Positions 19,411 to 28,148 of a DNA stretch of 33,263 bases are shown one piece after another. The notes beneath the pieces were generated by a model. The model ran no database searches. It saw only the letters and a list, made by a program, of their open reading frames with translations, and was not told the origin of the DNA. The stretch spans positions 1 through 33,263 of the forward strand of contig JAHEBE010000002.1 of the NCBI GenBank assembly GCA_024642365.1. The letters are read 5' to 3'. Within the stretch, counting starts at the first letter, position 1. Each line of letters opens with the position of its first letter. Both the position numbers and the translations under genes were made by a program. Source of the stretch: Algoriphagus sp. (GTDB lineage: Bacteria > Bacteroidota > Bacteroidia > Cytophagales > Cyclobacteriaceae).

Positions 19411-21045
19411 TCAAAGTGCCTTTGCTGGCGCTTTGGCTTCTACTTTTAGACTTTTGAAAGCCAAGAAGATTAGTGAGATCGCTAAAATGAAAAGAAGGGC
19501 TGCAATTAGTGAAAGTACATAAACCTCATCTTGGAAATTTTTCCAAGCAAATAGTCCCAGCGATGCCAACGTAACCGTAAACATGAAAAACATAGGTATG
19601 GTCACGAAAAGTGCATTCTCTTTTTTCTTAATTAACCAAACTGCGATTGTTAAGAGTGCTAAAGCTGCAAGCAGTTGATTCGCTGACCCAAAGATTGGCC
19701 AAAGAGTTGTGAATTCTCCAGAAAGCAAGAGAAGAATAGAAAAGATCACTACTATACCAGTGGAAACATACCTGTTTTTGGCTACAAATTGACCGGCTGG
19801 TTGTTCTACATCCTCGAAATATTCTTGTAGCGTGAATCTTGCTAACCTCGTACAAGTGTCTAGCGTGGTCAAAGCAAAGGCTGAAACTGTAAGAGCTACA
19901 AAGCCAATGGCGAATTCTTCGGAAATTCCAAGCGAGGCAATCATTCCGCCTAATCCAGTGGAGAATAATGAAACTGGACCTTCTATTGCCAACCGGGATA
20001 CATAGTCCCCCTTTGTCAAAACAACTACCGCACCCACCGATATTATTGCTAAAAATGATTCGATGAGCATACCGCCAAAGCCAACTATTTTAGCATCGGA
20101 TTCTTTATCCAACTGCTTTGAGGTGGTGCCTGAAGCGACTAAGGAATGAAATCCACTGATCGCACCACAAGCTATTGTCACAAATAATACTGGAAAAATG
20201 TAGCCTAAACTTTCATTTGAAACAGCAATCTCATTCGACATTTCGATAGATGGATTGGCTACAAATACTCCAACTACAGCTGCAATTATCATCCCATATA
20301 GCAGAAAGCTATTTAGATAATCTCGCGGCTGGAGCAACATGCTCACCGGAGTGACAGAGGCTATAAAAGCATATCCTAAGAGGGCAAGAATCCAGATTTT
20401 ATAGTCTAATTCGAAGGGGAACTGCATCCCTAGATATACGAAATAGTACATGAGAACTACCCCGATGATGCTAAGAATGATGAATGAAATCTTTTTATCT
20501 CCTACAAGCCGGTTCATTATTCCAAAAGCAACTGCCAAAATAATGAATAGAAAAGATGCTGAAGCTACACCGGGATTACTTACAAATGTCTTGGCAATAA
20601 TGTCTGAAAAAACCCCAATCACTAATATCAGTGTAGAGAAACTGAAGATAATGAAGAGTTGCTTTCCTTTTAGTCCGATTTGATTTCGGATAATTACACC
20701 AATAGATTTCCCATCAGATTTAAGCGATGCCGCCATGCTACCGAGATCATGAACTGCCCCGAAAAATATTCCTCCTACCAAAATCCAAATCACAGCCGGA
20801 ATCCATCCGAAAGTTACTGCGATGATCGGGCCGACTATTGGCCCAGCACCTGCTATTGAGGCAAAATGATGGCCTAAAACCACGATGGGTTTACTTGGTT
20901 CATAATCTATTCCATCACGTAGGGCATGTGAAGGAGCTGGCTTATCATCATTTAATTTGAATTTTTTATAGACATAATTGCCATAGAACCGATAGGCTAA
21001 AAGAAGGATCAGACCAGAAATCAATAGAAGAAGCGAGAGACTCAT
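19411..21045 (-). CDS. cstA: Carbon starvation protein A family peptide/pyruvate transporter
   Basis: 544-aa polytopic; GPIVGPIIAVTFGWIPAVIWILVGGIFFGAVHD, ASGTTSKQLDKESDA, TLDTCTRLARFTLQE. Confidence 0.92.
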   Translation of the reverse strand: MSLSLLLLISGLILLLAYRFYGNYVYKKFKLNDDKPAPSHALRDGIDYEPSKPIVVLGHHFASIAGAGPIVGPIIAVTFGWIPAVIWILVGGIFFGAVHDLGSMAASLKSDGKSIGVIIRNQIGLKGKQLFIIFSFSTLILVIGVFSDIIAKTFVSNPGVASASFLFIILAVAFGIMNRLVGDKKISFIILSIIGVVLMYYFVYLGMQFPFELDYKIWILALLGYAFIASVTPVSMLLQPRDYLNSFLLYGMIIAAVVGVFVANPSIEMSNEIAVSNESLGYIFPVLFVTIACGAISGFHSLVASGTTSKQLDKESDAKIVGFGGMLIESFLAIISVGAVVVLTKGDYVSRLAIEGPVSLFSTGLGGMIASLGISEEFAIGFVALTVSAFALTTLDTCTRLARFTLQEYFEDVEQPAGQFVAKNRYVSTGIVVIFSILLLLSGEFTTLWPIFGSANQLLAALALLTIAVWLIKKKENALFVTIPMFFMFTVTLASLGLFAWKNFQDEVYVLSLIAALLFILAISLIFLAFKSLKVEAKAPAKAL

Positions 21046-21230
21046 AGTTTATTTTTGGGCTTTAAATGATAAAGTAAATTTCCCTCGAATCACCTACAAA
21101 TCTCAATGAGCTCTAGTGGGATAATATTTACTTTCCCTCTAAATTCAGATTTTTATCCCATGAATCAAATTTTTTCAATTCGATCGAACTGCTGAAATTT
21201 CAACCAATTTTATTTACCAGATATATGGGC

Positions 21231-21238
21231 TAAATTTG
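21231..21238 (+). promoter_or_regulatory. Candidate -7 box TAAATTTG upstream of accD
   Basis: Exact TAnnTTTG match 37 nt before the ATG at 21275; no clear TTG at the expected -33 distance. Confidence 0.45.
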
Positions 21239-21274
21239 TATCCTTTGATTTTTCAAACAAAATTAAAACTCAAT

Positions 21275-22117
21275 ATGGCTTGGTTTAAAAGAACAGATAA
21301 AGGCATCAAAACATCGACAGCAGAAAAAAAAGATGCACCTGATGGTCTTTGGTTCAAAACCCCAAATGGGAATATTATTCATACCAGAGAGTTGAAGAAT
21401 AATTCTTTTGTGTGCCCCGATGATGATTTTCATGTCAAGATTGGTTCCAAAGAATACTTTGAAATCCTATTTGACAACAATAAATTCAAAGAGCTTGACA
21501 CGAAAATGACTTCAGGTGATCCTTTGAAATTCACAGATACCAAGCCCTATGGTGCTAGGATTGAGGCTACTATTTCCAAAACCGAATTGAACGATGCAGT
21601 AAGAACGGCAGTGGGGAAAATAAATGGCTTAGACATCGTGATCTGTTGTATGGATTTTAATTTCATTGGTGGATCGATGGGTTCAGTAGTAGGAGAAAAA
21701 ATCGCCAGAGGAATTGACCATTCCCTTAAGAACAAAATTCCTTTCTTAATGATCTCTAAATCAGGAGGAGCGCGTATGATGGAGGCAGGTTTTTCACTCA
21801 TGCAAATGGCGAAGACTTCTGCTAAACTAGCCTTACTTGACCAAGCAGGAATTCCTTATATCTCTTTACTTACAGACCCTACGACTGGGGGAGTAACTGC
21901 ATCCTATGCGATGCTGGGCGATTTCAATATTGCGGAACCAGGGGCATTAATAGGATTTGCCGGCCCTCGAGTGATCCGAGAAACCATAGGAAAAGATTTG
22001 CCAAAAGGTTTCCAAAGTTCAGAGTTTGTGTTGGAACATGGTTTTCTTGATTTCATCATCGATCGGAGGCAGTTGAAAACCAGGCTGACCACATTATTAA
22101 ACCTCTTGAACAATTAA
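21275..22117 (+). CDS. accD: Acetyl-CoA carboxylase carboxyltransferase subunit beta (ORF-track start 21236 is too far upstream)
   Basis: [13 protein letters not shown] start; [73 protein letters not shown]. Confidence 0.95.
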   Translation: MAWFKRTDKGIKTSTAEKKDAPDGLWFKTPNGNIIHTRELKNNSFVCPDDDFHVKIGSKEYFEILFDNNKFKELDTKMTSGDPLKFTDTKPYGARIEATISKTELNDAVRTAVGKINGLDIVICCMDFNFIGGSMGSVVGEKIARGIDHSLKNKIPFLMISKSGGARMMEAGFSLMQMAKTSAKLALLDQAGIPYISLLTDPTTGGVTASYAMLGDFNIAEPGALIGFAGPRVIRETIGKDLPKGFQSSEFVLEHGFLDFIIDRRQLKTRLTTLLNLLNN

Positions 22118-22169
22118 TCAGTTATTCATTTGAGTTCCTTTAAAATTGAGGGCAAATTTGATTTAGAAT

Positions 22170-22202
22170 TTGACCTGAATTAGTGATTAATAAATATATT
22201 TG
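22170..22202 (+). promoter_or_regulatory. Candidate promoter for nqrF: TTG-N22-TATATTTG
   Basis: TTG at 22170-22172, TATATTTG at 22195-22202; exact -7 match with a slightly long spacer. Confidence 0.55.
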
Positions 22203-22250
22203 TGCTCCCAATAATGGGATCAATCCTAAGAAAAATTAAACCAAAATTTC

Positions 22251-23555
22251 ATGGGTTCTGTAATTATCACATCCATCGTAGCATTTACTGTAATCATTTT
22301 GCTACTGGTTTTTATTCTCCTTTTTGCGCAATCTAAACTTGTAGCTTCTGGAGATGTGAACATTATCATTAATGGAGACACCAATTCTCCCATTGTAACT
22401 TCTGCAGGAACAACTCTCTTATCCACGCTAGGGGGCCAGAAAATTTTCTTGCCTTCTGCTTGTGGTGGAGGAGGTACTTGTGCGATGTGTAAGTGTATCG
22501 TCGAAGAAGGGGGAGGAGAAGTTCTTCCTACTGAAGTCGGGCACCTTAGTCGCGCAGAGCAGCAAAGCAATGTTCGCCTTGCCTGCCAGGTGAAAGTGAA
22601 GAGTGATATGAAAATTCGTGTTCCAGAAGAAATTTTTGGAATCAAGAAATGGGAATGTGAGGTTGTTTCGAATTACAACGTTTCCACATTTATCAAAGAA
22701 TTTAAAGTTAAACTTCCGGAAGGCGAAATCTTAGATTTCGAATCAGGAGGATATATTCAAATTGACGTTCCTGCCATTACTGTGAATTTCAAAGATATGG
22801 ACATCACGCCTCACCCAGAATTGGGTCACCCAGCGGATGTATATCAAAGTGATTGGGATAAATTTGGATTGTGGAATTTAGTGATGAAAAATGATGAGGA
22901 GCTTTTCAGAGCATACTCAATGGCCAATCACCCTGCAGAAGGAAATATTGTGATGTTGACCATCCGAATTGCTACTCCGCCTTGGGATAGAGCAAATAAC
23001 AGATGGATGGATGTCAATCCAGGTGTTTGTTCTTCCTATGTGTTTGGCAGAAAGCCAGGAGATAAAGTAATGATCTCTGGACCATATGGTGAATTCCACA
23101 TCAATCCTACACAAAGAGAAATGATTTATATCGGTGGTGGTGCAGGTATGGCTCCGTTAAGATCTCATATTTTCCACTTGTTCCATACTGAAAAATCAGA
23201 TCGTAAAGTCTCTTATTGGTATGGTGGTAGATCTAAAAAGGAATTATTCTATACTCCGCAGTTTAGAGCAATCGAAAATGATTTTCCAAACTTCCAATTT
23301 AATATTGGTCTTTCTGAGCCTCTACCTGAGGACAATTGGAAAATCAAAAAATCACTTGACGATAAGGAAGGTGATGGCTATGTAGGATTTATTCACCAGG
23401 TGCTGTATGATAACTATTTGAAGAATCACCCTGAGCCAGATGAAGTAGAATATTACTTATGTGGTCCTCCTTTGATGAATGCTGCAGTCTTGAAGCTGCT
23501 AGATGATCTTGGAATTCCACAAGAAAATATCCGATTTGACGATTTCGGAGGATAA
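22251..23555 (+). CDS. nqrF: Na+-translocating NADH:quinone reductase subunit F
   Basis: 434 aa; N-terminal TM, SACGGGGTCAMCKCIVEEGG [2Fe-2S] site, RAYSMANHP FAD motif, YIGGGAGMAPLRSHI NAD motif, C-terminal NIRFDDFGG. Confidence 0.93.
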   Translation: MGSVIITSIVAFTVIILLLVFILLFAQSKLVASGDVNIIINGDTNSPIVTSAGTTLLSTLGGQKIFLPSACGGGGTCAMCKCIVEEGGGEVLPTEVGHLSRAEQQSNVRLACQVKVKSDMKIRVPEEIFGIKKWECEVVSNYNVSTFIKEFKVKLPEGEILDFESGGYIQIDVPAITVNFKDMDITPHPELGHPADVYQSDWDKFGLWNLVMKNDEELFRAYSMANHPAEGNIVMLTIRIATPPWDRANNRWMDVNPGVCSSYVFGRKPGDKVMISGPYGEFHINPTQREMIYIGGGAGMAPLRSHIFHLFHTEKSDRKVSYWYGGRSKKELFYTPQFRAIENDFPNFQFNIGLSEPLPEDNWKIKKSLDDKEGDGYVGFIHQVLYDNYLKNHPEPDEVEYYLCGPPLMNAAVLKLLDDLGIPQENIRFDDFGG

Positions 23556-23566
23556 TTGAAAATAAG

Positions 23567-23592
23567 AATCCCGCTCAGGCGGGATTTTTTAT
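23567..23592 (+). terminator. Rho-independent terminator after nqrF
   Basis: AATCCCGC-TCAG-GCGGGATT stem followed by TTTT. Confidence 0.9.
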
Positions 23593-23637
23593 TTAAGCAC
23601 CATTTTTGATTATTTTTACTTTACACCTTCGTCCAGC

Positions 23638-24789
23638 ATGATAATCCAATCTTACTTTGACCCAGTTGCAGATTTCCTGTGGCAAAAAAAATATCCCGAG
23701 AGCTCCTTTTTCAAACAAATTCATTTTTTTGGTGAAGATTTTCCTGATCTCAAAGGCGTCCAAATTGCCTTAATAGGATTGAAGGAAAACCGAGGAGCTT
23801 CTAAAATGGAAAGTGCTCCCAGAGGCAGCACAGAGATTAGGGAGAAACTTTATGAACTTAAGCGTGGCTTAGGCTCATATCGAATTGCGGACCTCGGGGA
23901 TTTGATTTCTGGAGAAACACGGGAAGAAACTTACCAAAGAATGCAATTAGTTGGTGAGTTTTTAATGAAGAATCAGATCCTTCCGATTTATTTTGGTGGA
24001 TCTCACGATTTAGATTTTGGCCAATACCTTTCATATCAGAAAATGAAAAAACTGGTCAGTCTTTTGACAGTGGATTCAAAATTTGATATGGAAGAGGTAG
24101 GTCCAGCCGTCGATCAGCATACGCAAGACCTAATCTTACATCAGCCTAATTTCCTGTTTTCATATGCACACCTAGGCTATCAAAGCTTTTTAGTAGATCC
24201 TACTTTGCTAAATGTGCTCGAAAAACTTTATTTCGAACATGTTCGATTAGGGGAGCTGAGGGCCGAATTTAAAGAGGTGGAGCCATTAATCCGCAATGCG
24301 GATTTGTTGAGTTTTGATATCAATTCGATCCAGTCTGCCGATGCTCCTGGCTCGGTGGATGCTCAACCATTTGGTCTCACCGCTGAAGAGGCCTGCCAGA
24401 TTTGCTGGTTTGCAGGCTCCAATGAAAAGCTTAGCTCGTTTGGAGTTTATGGCTACGAACCTTACTATGATGATGCTGTAAATAAAACCGCAAAGGTAAT
24501 TTCAGTGATGATCTGGTACTTTATTGAAGGATTCTATGCTCGAAAAGACAGCCTTTCTTTTAAAAGTAGTGACTATATAAAATATACAGTTTCCCTAGAT
24601 GCAAAACCGAATACCTTGACCTTCTACAAAAGTAAGCGAAGTGGGAAATGGTGGTTGGAAGTTCCTGGCCAAGACAAAGAGAAATTTGATCGGATGATAA
24701 CTGTACCCTGTAGCTATGCGGATTATCAAATGGCGCAAAAAGGGGAAATACCGGAACGATGGATCAATGCACAGATCAAAATGCTTTGA
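23638..24789 (+). CDS. Arginase/formimidoylglutamase-fold protein with atypical metal-site residues
   Basis: 383 aa; FGGSHDLDFGQ, LTVDSKFDMEE, LLSFDINSIQSADAPGSVDAQPFGL align to arginase GGDHS, DAHxD and DxDxxDP motifs. Confidence 0.8.
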   Translation: MIIQSYFDPVADFLWQKKYPESSFFKQIHFFGEDFPDLKGVQIALIGLKENRGASKMESAPRGSTEIREKLYELKRGLGSYRIADLGDLISGETREETYQRMQLVGEFLMKNQILPIYFGGSHDLDFGQYLSYQKMKKLVSLLTVDSKFDMEEVGPAVDQHTQDLILHQPNFLFSYAHLGYQSFLVDPTLLNVLEKLYFEHVRLGELRAEFKEVEPLIRNADLLSFDINSIQSADAPGSVDAQPFGLTAEEACQICWFAGSNEKLSSFGVYGYEPYYDDAVNKTAKVISVMIWYFIEGFYARKDSLSFKSSDYIKYTVSLDAKPNTLTFYKSKRSGKWWLEVPGQDKEKFDRMITVPCSYADYQMAQKGEIPERWINAQIKML

Positions 24790-25016
24790 TGAAAATCTAT
24801 ACTAAGCAACAACTTGCTTTAAGAAACGGTCAGGATAAGCCTGAAATTTGGGTGGCTTTTCAAGGAATTATTTATGATTTGACAGCTTCTAAGATGTGGA
24901 GAAATGGCAAGCATTATGAGCATTGGGCTGGCCAAGATCTTACAGATGAATTACAAGATGCCCCCCATTCTGAACGAGTTTTTGAAAAGTTTGTGCCGAT
25001 AGGGCACCTCGCATGA
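24789..25016 (+). CDS. Cytochrome b5-like (MAPR-type) heme/steroid-binding domain protein
   Basis: 75 aa from ATG at 24789 (TGATG overlap): VAFQGIIYDLTASKMWRNGKHYEHWAGQDLTDELQDAPHSERV. The ORF-track start at 24759 would overlap the upstream gene by 31 nt. Confidence 0.8.
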   Translation: MKIYTKQQLALRNGQDKPEIWVAFQGIIYDLTASKMWRNGKHYEHWAGQDLTDELQDAPHSERVFEKFVPIGHLA

Positions 25017-25017
25017 C

Positions 25018-25860
25018 ATGATATTAATTGCAGATAGTGGCTCCAGCAAGACCGATTGGAGGGTCATACATAAGGACGGCAAGATTAGCCAACATCGGGG
25101 AGTTGGATTTAATCCCTATTATCAGACTTCAGAGGAAATGGCTATCCAGATGAGGCATGACTTTCTAATCAATTTAGAAAGCGAAATAGAGGAAATTTAT
25201 TATTACGGAGCGGGTTGCTCGAGCAAGGATAGGAATAACGAGGTTAAATCTGCTCTTAGAACTATTTTCCCCAGCTCTAAAATACAAGTAGATCATGACC
25301 TATCAGCTGCTGCAAAAGCTACCTGTGGTCATCAAGCTGGGATCGCTTGTATATTAGGTACCGGATCGAATAGCTGCGATTATGATGGAAATCAAATAAT
25401 TGATACAAGACCTGCTCCGGGTTACATTTTGGGAGATGAAGGCGGCGGTGGTTATGTGGGAAGACAATTTTTACGTGACTTTATCAATGATGAAATGCCC
25501 TCTGAAATACGTAAGGAGTTACAAGATCGATTTTCTTTGACGGCTAAAGTGATACAAGAGCATGTCTATCAAAAACCGTTTCCAAATCGCTACATGGCCA
25601 GCTTTTGCAGATTTATTACGGAGCACAAGTCTGAACCCTATTGTTATAAGCTCTTTTATAATTCGTTTCTAGATTTTTTTTCAAAGCATATTTTCAAATA
25701 CAAAGACTATAAAAATAAACCTGTGAACTTTGTAGGGTCCATTGCCTATTACAACAGCGATATTCTTCGAAAAGCGGCTTTTGACTCAAACATTCACGTG
25801 AACCTTATCATTGAAAGCCCAATTGCGGGGCTGACTTTATACCATCAAGAAACGCTATGA
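25018..25860 (+). CDS. BadF/BadG/BcrA/BcrD-type sugar kinase (putative GlcNAc/MurNAc kinase)
   Basis: 280 aa; ILIADSGSSKTDWRV, ACILGTGSNSCDYDG, GYILGDEGGGGYVGRQFL ASKHA-fold motifs; 4-nt overlap with murQ. Confidence 0.85.
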   Translation: MILIADSGSSKTDWRVIHKDGKISQHRGVGFNPYYQTSEEMAIQMRHDFLINLESEIEEIYYYGAGCSSKDRNNEVKSALRTIFPSSKIQVDHDLSAAAKATCGHQAGIACILGTGSNSCDYDGNQIIDTRPAPGYILGDEGGGGYVGRQFLRDFINDEMPSEIRKELQDRFSLTAKVIQEHVYQKPFPNRYMASFCRFITEHKSEPYCYKLFYNSFLDFFSKHIFKYKDYKNKPVNFVGSIAYYNSDILRKAAFDSNIHVNLIIESPIAGLTLYHQETL

Positions 25861-26669
25861 GAATTACAGAAACTTCCTCACTTTATGACAATCTGGAACA
25901 CATGAGTGTCGAGGAATTGTTGAAAAACATTAATTCGGAAGATCAAAAAGTTGCTTTGGCAGTTGAAAAAGTAATTCCTGTTGTTTCAGAATTAGTTAAA
26001 GCCATTATCCCTAGAATGGAGCGTGGTGGTCGATTGATTTACATAGGAGCTGGCACAAGTGGAAGACTGGGGATTTTAGATGCATCTGAATGCCCTCCAA
26101 CTTATGGTGTTCCTTTTGATTGGGTGATTGGCTTAATAGCTGGTGGTGATCATGCGATTCGTAAGGCGGTAGAAAATGCAGAAGATGATTCAGATCAAGC
26201 CTGGAAAGATATTCTAGCCTATGGATTCAATGCGGATGATACTGTAATAGGTATTGCTGCATCAGGATCTACACCTTATGTTATTGGAGGAGTAAAAGCT
26301 GCAAAATCCAAAGGATTGTTGACTGGTAGTATCACTTGTAATCCTAACTCACTTTTATCCAAAGAAGTCGACTATGCAATTGAGGCGGTCGTAGGTCCAG
26401 AATTTGTCACAGGAAGTACCCGAATGAAAGCTGGAACCGCCCAAAAGTTGGTTCTGAATATGATTTCAACTTCTGTAATGATCAAGCTAGGACGGGTCAA
26501 AGGAAATAAAATGGTAGATATGCAGCTCTCGAATGCGAAATTGGTGCAACGCGGAATTAATATGATCATGGAGGCGACAGGTGTGGAGGAGTCAATCGCA
26601 AAAGAATTATTATTAAACCAAGGTTCGGTTCGGAAGGCAACTGAGTTTTATTACGCTCACTCAAAGTAG
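25857..26669 (+). CDS. murQ: N-acetylmuramic acid 6-phosphate etherase
   Basis: 270 aa; RLIYIGAGTSGRLGILDASECPPTYG, GIAASGSTPYVIGG, GPEFVTGSTRMKAGTAQKLVLNMIST. Confidence 0.96.
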   Translation: MRITETSSLYDNLEHMSVEELLKNINSEDQKVALAVEKVIPVVSELVKAIIPRMERGGRLIYIGAGTSGRLGILDASECPPTYGVPFDWVIGLIAGGDHAIRKAVENAEDDSDQAWKDILAYGFNADDTVIGIAASGSTPYVIGGVKAAKSKGLLTGSITCNPNSLLSKEVDYAIEAVVGPEFVTGSTRMKAGTAQKLVLNMISTSVMIKLGRVKGNKMVDMQLSNAKLVQRGINMIMEATGVEESIAKELLLNQGSVRKATEFYYAHSK

Positions 26670-26711
26670 GTTTATTTTCGAATTCTACGCTGCTTTTAGC
26701 AGGATTGCAGC

Positions 26712-26719
26712 TATCTTTG
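26712..26719 (+). promoter_or_regulatory. Candidate -7 box TATCTTTG upstream of the pseudouridine synthase gene
   Basis: Exact TAnnTTTG; CTG (26690-26692) lies 19 nt upstream, one mismatch from TTG. Confidence 0.45.
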
Positions 26720-26792
26720 CAGCCCGATTAAGCTTTTGAATGTCAATTGCTTATTTATTTAAAACAAAATACAGCAGTGATGCTGCATACTT

Positions 26793-28121
26793 ATGAAAAA
26801 GAACAATCCAAAAAAGCCTTTTTTCAATTCAGATAAAAAAGAGCAAAGCAATTCGAAAGAATTTAAAGGAGGCTTTAAGAAAAAAAGCACGAAGTCAGAA
26901 TTTGACTTGTCAGAAATGGATAAAAAGGGATTCGGGAAAGGTGAATTTGGAAAAAAGTCAACTTTCAATTCTAAGAAAACCAGTCCCGCAAAAAAGTTTG
27001 ACCGAAAAGAAAATGAAAATAACTTCGGTCAAGATTCTTCAAAAGAATTTAGTAAGAAGAAATTTTTTAAAAAATCGACTGAAGGGGAATCTGATTCTCA
27101 AAGACCCGCCGGCTTTGGTGCGAAACGTGGTACTAAGATTGATGAAAAAAGAAGTGATAAAACTTTTAAAAAGGAGTTTAATTCAGATAAGGGTTCTCAA
27201 ATAAGCAAGGAAAAAGGCCAAGTATATAAAGGTAGAGGTAAGGATCAGCGTCCTATTTTCGAGCCTGGCACACCGGTTTATAAGAATACTGACAAGCCGA
27301 AAGGTGGATTTGGTAAAAAGCGATTTGTAGATCAAGATACAAATCTTGAACGACCAGATTATAAGTTCGATTCGCTCCCATCTAAAAAGAAAAAGCTGGA
27401 GCAAAGCGAAGAAGGATTGATGCGATTGAATAAGTTTATTTCAAACTCCGGAATCTGTGGAAGGAGAGAAGCTGATGCTCTAATTGCAAATGGCATGATC
27501 ACTGTGAATGGTGAACTTTGTACCGAGATGGGGAGGAAAGTAAAACGAACTGATCGTGTGGTCTACCAAGGAAGAAAAATCAATCCTGAAAAACCAGTTT
27601 ATGTTTTACTAAATAAGCCTAAAGACTTTATTACGACGACAGAAGATCCGATGGATCGTAAGACCGTAATGAATTTGGTAGGAAATGCCTGTGAGGAACG
27701 AATTTTCCCAGTAGGAAGGTTAGACCGAAATACCACGGGTTTATTGCTATTCACTAACGATGGAGAATTAGCAGCAAAACTTTCTCATCCTTCCAATGAA
27801 ATCAAAAAGATTTACCAAGTCACTTTGGATAAACCATTGACCAAAAATGATGAAGAGGCAATATTGAGTGGCTTAACGCTTGAGGATGGTGATGCTGCCG
27901 TTGACGATATGCAGGTTCTTTCATTGGACAGAAAGATCCTCGGACTAGAAATTCACATTGGTAGAAATAGAATCGTCAGAAGAATATTTGCGCATTTAGG
28001 ATACGAAGTGACAGCTTTGGACCGAGTGATGTATGCAGGATTGGATAAAAAAGATTTGAAGCGCGGACATTACCGTTTTCTCTCCGAGCAGGAGGTTATT
28101 CGTCTCAAATTCTTTGTTTAA
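26793..28121 (+). CDS. rRNA pseudouridine synthase (RluB/RsuA family) with long basic disordered N-terminal extension
   Basis: 442 aa; S4-like RLNKFISNSGICGRREADALIANGMITVNG, catalytic FPVGRLDRNTTGLLLFTNDGELA. Confidence 0.92.
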   Translation: MKKNNPKKPFFNSDKKEQSNSKEFKGGFKKKSTKSEFDLSEMDKKGFGKGEFGKKSTFNSKKTSPAKKFDRKENENNFGQDSSKEFSKKKFFKKSTEGESDSQRPAGFGAKRGTKIDEKRSDKTFKKEFNSDKGSQISKEKGQVYKGRGKDQRPIFEPGTPVYKNTDKPKGGFGKKRFVDQDTNLERPDYKFDSLPSKKKKLEQSEEGLMRLNKFISNSGICGRREADALIANGMITVNGELCTEMGRKVKRTDRVVYQGRKINPEKPVYVLLNKPKDFITTTEDPMDRKTVMNLVGNACEERIFPVGRLDRNTTGLLLFTNDGELAAKLSHPSNEIKKIYQVTLDKPLTKNDEEAILSGLTLEDGDAAVDDMQVLSLDRKILGLEIHIGRNRIVRRIFAHLGYEVTALDRVMYAGLDKKDLKRGHYRFLSEQEVIRLKFFV

Positions 28122-28124
28122 GTT

Positions 28125-28148
28125 AAAGCTCCGTAAGGAGCTTTTTTT
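28125..28148 (+). terminator. Rho-independent terminator after the pseudouridine synthase gene
   Basis: AAAGCTCC-GTAA-GGAGCTTT followed by TTTT; adjoins the convergent thioredoxin stop. Confidence 0.85.

Noticed and set aside
19411-19445. Hairpin CAAAGTGCC/GGCGCTTTG between the convergent haloperoxidase and cstA genes as a terminator
   Set aside because: Stem contains a wobble, lies inside the cstA 3' coding end and has no T-tract on either strand.
26902-27204. Plus-strand 100-aa ORF overlapping the pseudouridine synthase N-terminus
   Set aside because: Alternate frame of a Lys-rich disordered region; no supporting motif.
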